Notes under the pieces: generated by a model
What the model saw: only the letters and a program-made list of their open reading frames with translations
Database searches by the model: none
Told to the model about the DNA's origin: nothing
Program-made: the position numbers and the translations under genes
Assembly: GCA_030433805.1 (NCBI GenBank)
Contig: JARUXA010000002.1
Location: forward strand, 266,498 to 330,497
Direction of reading: 5' to 3'
DNA from: Sphingomonas sp. PsM26
GTDB taxonomy: Bacteria > Pseudomonadota > Alphaproteobacteria > Sphingomonadales > Sphingomonadaceae
Length of the DNA: 64,000 nt
In this document: positions 60,219 through 64,000 of the stretch, in pieces
How the letters are laid out: the number at the start of each line of letters is the position of its first letter
Numbering within the stretch: position 1 is the first letter of the stretch

Positions 60219-61526
60219 TTGAGTAGCGAGACGACGCCAACCCTGTCCCCCGCGCGCTGGTATGTCGTGACGATCCTCGCCCTGGTCTATGCGCTCAACA
60301 TCGCGGACCGTTATGTCGTGTCGACCGTGCTCGAGCCGATCCGCAAGGAATTCGGATTGAGCGATACCGGGGTCGGCTGGCTGACCGGCGTGTCGCTCGC
60401 TTTCTTCTATATCATCGCCGGACTTCCGATCGCGCGCTATGCGGACCGTGGCAACCGGCGCAACATCGTCGCGGTCGCGCTGGTGACGTGGTCGGGGATG
60501 ACCGCGCTGCTCGGGCTGACGCACAATTTCTGGCAGTTCCTGCTCGCGCGGATCGGGGTCGGGATCGGCGAGGCGGGTTGCACGCCGCCCTCCACCTCGA
60601 TCATCGCGGACAATTTCCCGCGCGGACGTCGCGCGTTCGCATTGACCCTGTGGGCGCTGGGGTTGCCGCTCGGCGCGTGGCTCGGATCCAGCGTCGCGGG
60701 GGCGATCGTCGATCATTTCCATAGCTGGCGTGCGGCGTTCATCGCGCTGGGTGTCCCGGGCGTGTTGTTCGGGGCGATCATCTTCCTGACGGTGCGCGAG
60801 CCAGTGCGCGGACGGTTCGAGCTGCGCGGGACGGCGGACGATGCGGCAACCTTCGTCGAGACGTGCCGCTACCTGTGGACCCAGCGATCGGCGTGGCACA
60901 TCAATGCGGCGGGCGCGGTGATCTGCCTGTGGGGCTGGGGGATGCTGTTCTGGATGCAGACCTATTTCGAGCGCGCCTACGGCCTCTCGACCTCGGAAGC
61001 GGGCGCGCGGTTGGGGACGATCTATTTCTGGGCAGGCACGCTCGCGACGATCGCGACCGGCGCACTGCTAGCTTTGCCGCAGATGCAGGACGTCAAGCGG
61101 ATCGCCTGGTTCCTCGCTGCCATCGTGATCCTGTCGACGATCCCGTCCTTCCTGATCTTCTGGACGCATTCGCTGACCGTGGCGACCGCGATGCTGTGGA
61201 TCGTGATCCCGTGCGTCTATCTCTACATGGGGCCGACGATGGCACTGCTGCTCAACTTCCTGCCGCCAACGATGCGCGCGCAAGGGATGGCGATCAGCCT
61301 GCTCGCCGCCAACGTGTGCAACCTCATCGTCGCGCCCACAGTCGTCGGCTGGATCAGCGACACGCTCGCGCCGCGGCTGGGGAGCAATGCGGAGTCGCTG
61401 CGCTATGCTTTGCTCGCACTGTCGCTGACCGGCTTCTGGGCGGGCTATCACTATCTCACGAGCGTGCGGACGTTCGACAGCGACGACGTGCGCCTGGGGC
61501 ATCCGGGCAAACCCGGCGCCGCTTAG
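60219..61526 (+). CDS. MFS transporter (spinster-like)
   Basis: 435 residues with 12 helices. RWYVVTILALVYALNIADRY is the family first helix (Asn-x-x-Asp-Arg), PIARYADRGNRRNIVAVALV carries the loop 2-3 motif, and GVGIGEAGCTPPSTSIIADN the helix 4-5 signature of the spinster-like group. The TTG at 60219 has GGAG 8 nt before it and gives LSSETTPTLSPARWY; ATG 60186 is the alternative. Substrate unknown, possibly under control of the divergent LysR. Confidence 0.85.
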   Translation: MSSETTPTLSPARWYVVTILALVYALNIADRYVVSTVLEPIRKEFGLSDTGVGWLTGVSLAFFYIIAGLPIARYADRGNRRNIVAVALVTWSGMTALLGLTHNFWQFLLARIGVGIGEAGCTPPSTSIIADNFPRGRRAFALTLWALGLPLGAWLGSSVAGAIVDHFHSWRAAFIALGVPGVLFGAIIFLTVREPVRGRFELRGTADDAATFVETCRYLWTQRSAWHINAAGAVICLWGWGMLFWMQTYFERAYGLSTSEAGARLGTIYFWAGTLATIATGALLALPQMQDVKRIAWFLAAIVILSTIPSFLIFWTHSLTVATAMLWIVIPCVYLYMGPTMALLLNFLPPTMRAQGMAISLLAANVCNLIVAPTVVGWISDTLAPRLGSNAESLRYALLALSLTGFWAGYHYLTSVRTFDSDDVRLGHPGKPGAA

Positions 61527-61616
61527 GGATCATTTGGCGGGACCGTTCGGCCACTCTGCGCTTTATGCAATGGAAGGCCGGCCTATAAGCGCCGAGCCCA
61601 GAGACCGGAGTATGCC

Positions 61617-62726
61617 ATGAAGACCCGTGCCGCCGTCGCGTTCGAAGCGAAGAAGCCCCTCGAAATCGTCGAACTCGACCTGGAAGGCCCCAAGGCGGGT
61701 GAAGTGCTGGTCGAGATCATGGCGACGGGTATCTGCCATACCGACGCCTATACGCTCGACGGGCTCGACAGCGAGGGGCTGTTCCCGAGCGTGCTGGGGC
61801 ATGAAGGGGCCGGCATCGTCCGCGAGGTCGGGCCGGGCGTCACTTCGGTCAAGCCGGGCGACCATGTCATCCCGCTTTACACGCCGGAATGCCGCCAGTG
61901 TAAGTCGTGCCTCAGCGGCAAGACCAACCTGTGCACCGCAATCCGCGCGACGCAAGGGAAGGGGCTGATGCCCGACGGCACGACGCGCTTCAGCTACAAG
62001 GGCCAGCCGATCTTCCATTACATGGGCTGCTCGACCTTCTCCAATTTCACCGTCCTCCCCGAGATCGCGGTCGCGAAAATCCGCGAGGACGCACCGTTCA
62101 AGACGAGTTGCTACATCGGCTGCGGTGTGACGACGGGCGTCGGCGCGGTCGTCAACACCGCCAAGGTCGAGGTCGGCGACACGGTGATCGTGTTCGGGCT
62201 CGGCGGGATCGGGCTCAACGTATTGCAGGGCGCGCGGCTCGCGGGCGCGGCGAAGATCGTCGGCGTCGATATCAACCCGGACCGCGAGGAATGGGGCCGG
62301 CGCTTCGGCATGACCGACTTCGTCAACCCGAAGGACGTCAGCGGCGATCTCGTCGCGCATCTGGTCGCGCTGACCGATGGCGGCGCGGACTATACGTTCG
62401 ATTGCACCGGCAACACGACCGTGATGCGGCAGGCGCTGGAGGCATGTCATCGCGGCTGGGGCACGTCGATCGTGATTGGCGTGGCGGAAGCGGGCAAGGA
62501 AATCAGCACGCGGCCGTTCCAGCTCGTCACCGGGCGCAACTGGCGCGGCACCGCGTTTGGCGGCGCGAAGGGGCGGACCGACGTTCCCAAGATCGTCGAC
62601 TGGTACATGAACGGGATGATCGAGATCGACCCGATGATCACCCACGTCCTGACGCTCGACGAGATCAACAAGGGCTTCGACCTGATGCATTCGGGCGAGA
62701 GCATCCGCAGCGTGGTGCTGTTCTGA
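61617..62726 (+). CDS. frmA: S-(hydroxymethyl)glutathione dehydrogenase (class III alcohol dehydrogenase)
   Basis: 369 residues, the class III length. Catalytic zinc ligands Cys40 ([10 protein letters not shown]) and His62 with Glu63 (GHEGAG); structural zinc in [20 protein letters not shown]-binding [19 protein letters not shown]. It oxidises the formaldehyde-glutathione adduct to S-formylglutathione. The stop overlaps the ATG of the hydrolase gene by 1 nt. No FrmR-type repressor is adjacent. Confidence 0.95.
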   Translation: MKTRAAVAFEAKKPLEIVELDLEGPKAGEVLVEIMATGICHTDAYTLDGLDSEGLFPSVLGHEGAGIVREVGPGVTSVKPGDHVIPLYTPECRQCKSCLSGKTNLCTAIRATQGKGLMPDGTTRFSYKGQPIFHYMGCSTFSNFTVLPEIAVAKIREDAPFKTSCYIGCGVTTGVGAVVNTAKVEVGDTVIVFGLGGIGLNVLQGARLAGAAKIVGVDINPDREEWGRRFGMTDFVNPKDVSGDLVAHLVALTDGGADYTFDCTGNTTVMRQALEACHRGWGTSIVIGVAEAGKEISTRPFQLVTGRNWRGTAFGGAKGRTDVPKIVDWYMNGMIEIDPMITHVLTLDEINKGFDLMHSGESIRSVVLF

Positions 62727-63586
62727 TGGCGGCGGTGAAGACCGTTTCCGAAGTCAGGGCGCATGGCGGGGTGCAGGGCGTCTACAGCCACGCCTCTGCC
62801 GCGACGGGTACCGAGATGACCTTTTCGGTGTTCGTGCCCGACCATGCCGAGGGCGAGACGCTGCCGGTGCTGTGGTTCCTCTCGGGGCTGACCTGCACCC
62901 AGGCGAACGTGACCGAAAAGGGCGAATTCCGCGCGGCCTGCGCCGCGCACCGCGTGATCCTCGTCGCGCCCGATACCAGTCCGCGCGGCGAGGGCGTGGC
63001 GGACGATCCGGACGGAGCGTATGACTTCGGACTGGGCGCGGGCTTTTACGTCGATGCGACCGAGGCGCCGTTCGCGGAGCATTACCGGATGTGGAGCTAT
63101 GTCACCGAGGAACTTCCGGCGCTGATCGGCGAGACGTTCGCGGCGGACATGGCCCGGCAGGGGATCATGGGGCATTCGATGGGCGGCCACGGCGCGCTGA
63201 CGATCGGGCTGACGTTCCCGGATCGCTTCGCGGGCGTGTCGGCGTTCGCGCCGATCGTCGCGCCGTCGCAGGTGCCGTGGGGCGTAAAGGCGCTCGGCGG
63301 GTATCTGGGCGAGGACCGGGCGGCGTGGCGGCGACATGATGCGGTTGCGCTGATCGAGGATGGTGCGCGCGTTCCGGCACTGTTGGTGGATCAGGGGGAG
63401 GCGGACAATTTCCTGGCGGAACAACTTCGTCCGGAATTGCTGCGGGCGGCGTGCGAGGAGGCGGGGATCAACCTGACGCTGCGGATGCAGCCGGGGTATG
63501 ACCACAGCTATTATTTCATCTCGACGTTCATGGCGGACCATGTCGCGTGGCATGCGGAGCAATTGCGCTTGCGTTCTCCCGCGTAG
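62726..63586 (+). CDS. fghA: S-formylglutathione hydrolase
   Basis: 286 residues, esterase-D family. Nucleophile Ser151 in MGHSMGGHGAL, oxyanion region FLSGLTCTQANVTEKG and His near 262 in QPGYDHSYYFISTF. It releases formate and glutathione, completing formaldehyde detoxification with frmA. The start overlaps frmA by 1 nt; long upstream frames are shadows of frmA. The last codons and the TAG stop lie inside a palindromic repeat. Confidence 0.94.
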   Translation: MAAVKTVSEVRAHGGVQGVYSHASAATGTEMTFSVFVPDHAEGETLPVLWFLSGLTCTQANVTEKGEFRAACAAHRVILVAPDTSPRGEGVADDPDGAYDFGLGAGFYVDATEAPFAEHYRMWSYVTEELPALIGETFAADMARQGIMGHSMGGHGALTIGLTFPDRFAGVSAFAPIVAPSQVPWGVKALGGYLGEDRAAWRRHDAVALIEDGARVPALLVDQGEADNFLAEQLRPELLRAACEEAGINLTLRMQPGYDHSYYFISTFMADHVAWHAEQLRLRSPA

Positions 63587-63647
63587 GCGGGAGTCCAGGG
63601 TTCCAGGGTGGTTGGTTTGCAAATCTGGATTCCCGCCTTTGCGGGAA
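63576..63647. repeat. pair of REP-like hairpins over the fghA stop
   Basis: CTCCCGC (63576-63582) / GCGGGAG (63587-63593) with the fghA stop in the loop, and TTCCCGC (63630-63636) / GCGGGAA (63641-63647). The two elements form a BIME-like pair. Confidence 0.72.
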
Positions 63648-63674
63648 ACAGGGAGAAATCTAAGCGGGTAGTTC

Positions 63675-63935
63675 ATGGCCAAGAAGCGCACGTACCTCAC
63701 CGCAACGCTCCCCGACGGGTACGTCAAGACGATCGGGCCGACGACGACCGCCTTCACGCATTACTGGCGGATCGTCGCAACGCTGGAGAACGGCAAGACC
63801 GAGGTTTTCTGGGGGCACACCAAGTCGCTCGCCGAGGCCAAGCGCAAGACCGCGGCGGCTGGGGAAGCGTCGAAGATGCGCGGGTGGCGGGGGTTTGCGC
63901 TGGATATTGTCGAGGTTGTCGCGGGCGAGGGGTGA
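63675..63935 (+). CDS. small protein of unknown function
   Basis: 86 residues (MAKKRTYLTATLPDGYVKTI). Rich in Lys/Thr with a strand-like centre (TTTAFTHYWRIVATLENGKT and EVFWGHTKSLAEAKRKT). Coding potential is supported by the coherent reading frame and the balanced composition. Ribosome-binding site weak (GCGGG). No family recognised. Confidence 0.6.
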   Translation: MAKKRTYLTATLPDGYVKTIGPTTTAFTHYWRIVATLENGKTEVFWGHTKSLAEAKRKTAAAGEASKMRGWRGFALDIVEVVAGEG

Positions 63936-63948
63936 TGCAAATGTAAAG

Positions 63949-63970
63949 CCCCTCCCCTTCAGGGGAGGGG
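63949..63970. repeat. GC-rich palindrome at the window edge
   Basis: CCCCTCCCCT (63949-63958) / AGGGGAGGGG (63961-63970) with a 2-nt loop, followed by TTGGGGGTGGGG. It resembles other dispersed intergenic repeats in this window and may stop transcription of the small gene upstream. Confidence 0.6.
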
Positions 63971-64000
63971 TTGGGGGTGGGGCAGTGCCTCGCAGAGAGC

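Noticed and set aside
1..64000. tRNA, rRNA, insertion sequences, prophage, integrase or toxin-antitoxin genes
   Set aside because: Looked for on both strands by motif and by reading; none could be supported. A tRNAscan-SE and ISfinder search would be decisive.

Overview
The window comes from a high-GC alphaproteobacterium, most likely a sphingomonad (Sphingomonas or a close relative). The protein content points there: a large TonB-dependent receptor, two TorF-type porins, a Phasin_2 protein, leucine-catabolic acyl-CoA carboxylase genes, a cyo quinol oxidase followed by SURF1 and a RegB/RegA pair, and dispersed palindromic intergenic repeats of the kind common in sphingomonads. No rRNA, tRNA, CRISPR array, transposase or phage gene was recognised. 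Most genes are ordinary chromosomal housekeeping or respiratory genes packed into short operons with 1 to 8 nt overlaps. Long open frames antisense to real genes are frequent and are artefacts of the high GC content.

Layout. 1-4.1 kb: the 5' part of a secreted M28 peptidase (minus, cut by the window edge), a flavoprotein disulfide reductase with a GST, and a universal stress protein. 4.2-9.0 kb: pyruvate dehydrogenase E2, a small membrane protein, a hotdog thioesterase, E3 (lpd, TTG start) and a polytopic membrane protein. 9.1-16.4 kb: phasin, GNAT acetyltransferase, a complete RND efflux operon (MFP-RND-OMF, minus) and a 60-residue protein. 16.5-25.0 kb: leucine catabolism (isovaleryl-CoA dehydrogenase, methylcrotonyl-CoA carboxylase beta and alpha), interrupted by an M13 peptidase and by a repeat-flanked DUF559 nuclease cassette. 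25.2-33.6 kb: a TonB receptor with a glycine-rich insert, then by eye a more AT-rich segment with an esterase-like hydrolase, a CHASE4 chemoreceptor coupled to a TorF-like protein without a signal peptide, an NAD(P)H:quinone-type flavoprotein and a small exported protein.

33.7-42.9 kb: an OmpR/EnvZ-type two-component pair, beta-carbonic anhydrase plus SulP transporter (inferred bicarbonate handling), a second TorF porin with a hairpin-rich leader, an FMN reductase, an Hsp70-like ATPase, and a minus-strand RNase H-like/GST pair. 42.2-47.2 kb: a two-partner secretion locus (TpsB, TpsA) followed one nucleotide later by an L,D-transpeptidase; TpsA carries an array of eight 36-bp repeats. 47.5-54.2 kb: one long minus-strand operon cyoA-cyoB-cyoC-cyoD-surf1-regB-regA with almost every junction overlapping, so the terminal quinol oxidase, a heme-oxidase assembly factor and a redox-sensing two-component system are expressed together. 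54.3-64.0 kb: an MFS transporter behind a perfect palindrome, a short divergent Mfd-like translocase, a LysR regulator with a divergent MFS transporter, the glutathione-dependent formaldehyde detoxification pair, and a small conserved-looking protein.

The least routine items are the tpsB-tpsA-ldt operon, the DUF559 cassette with inverted palindromic ends inside the mcc locus (with a 265-bp tandem duplication that includes the mccB 3' end), the chemoreceptor/TorF coupling, and the variant Mfd.
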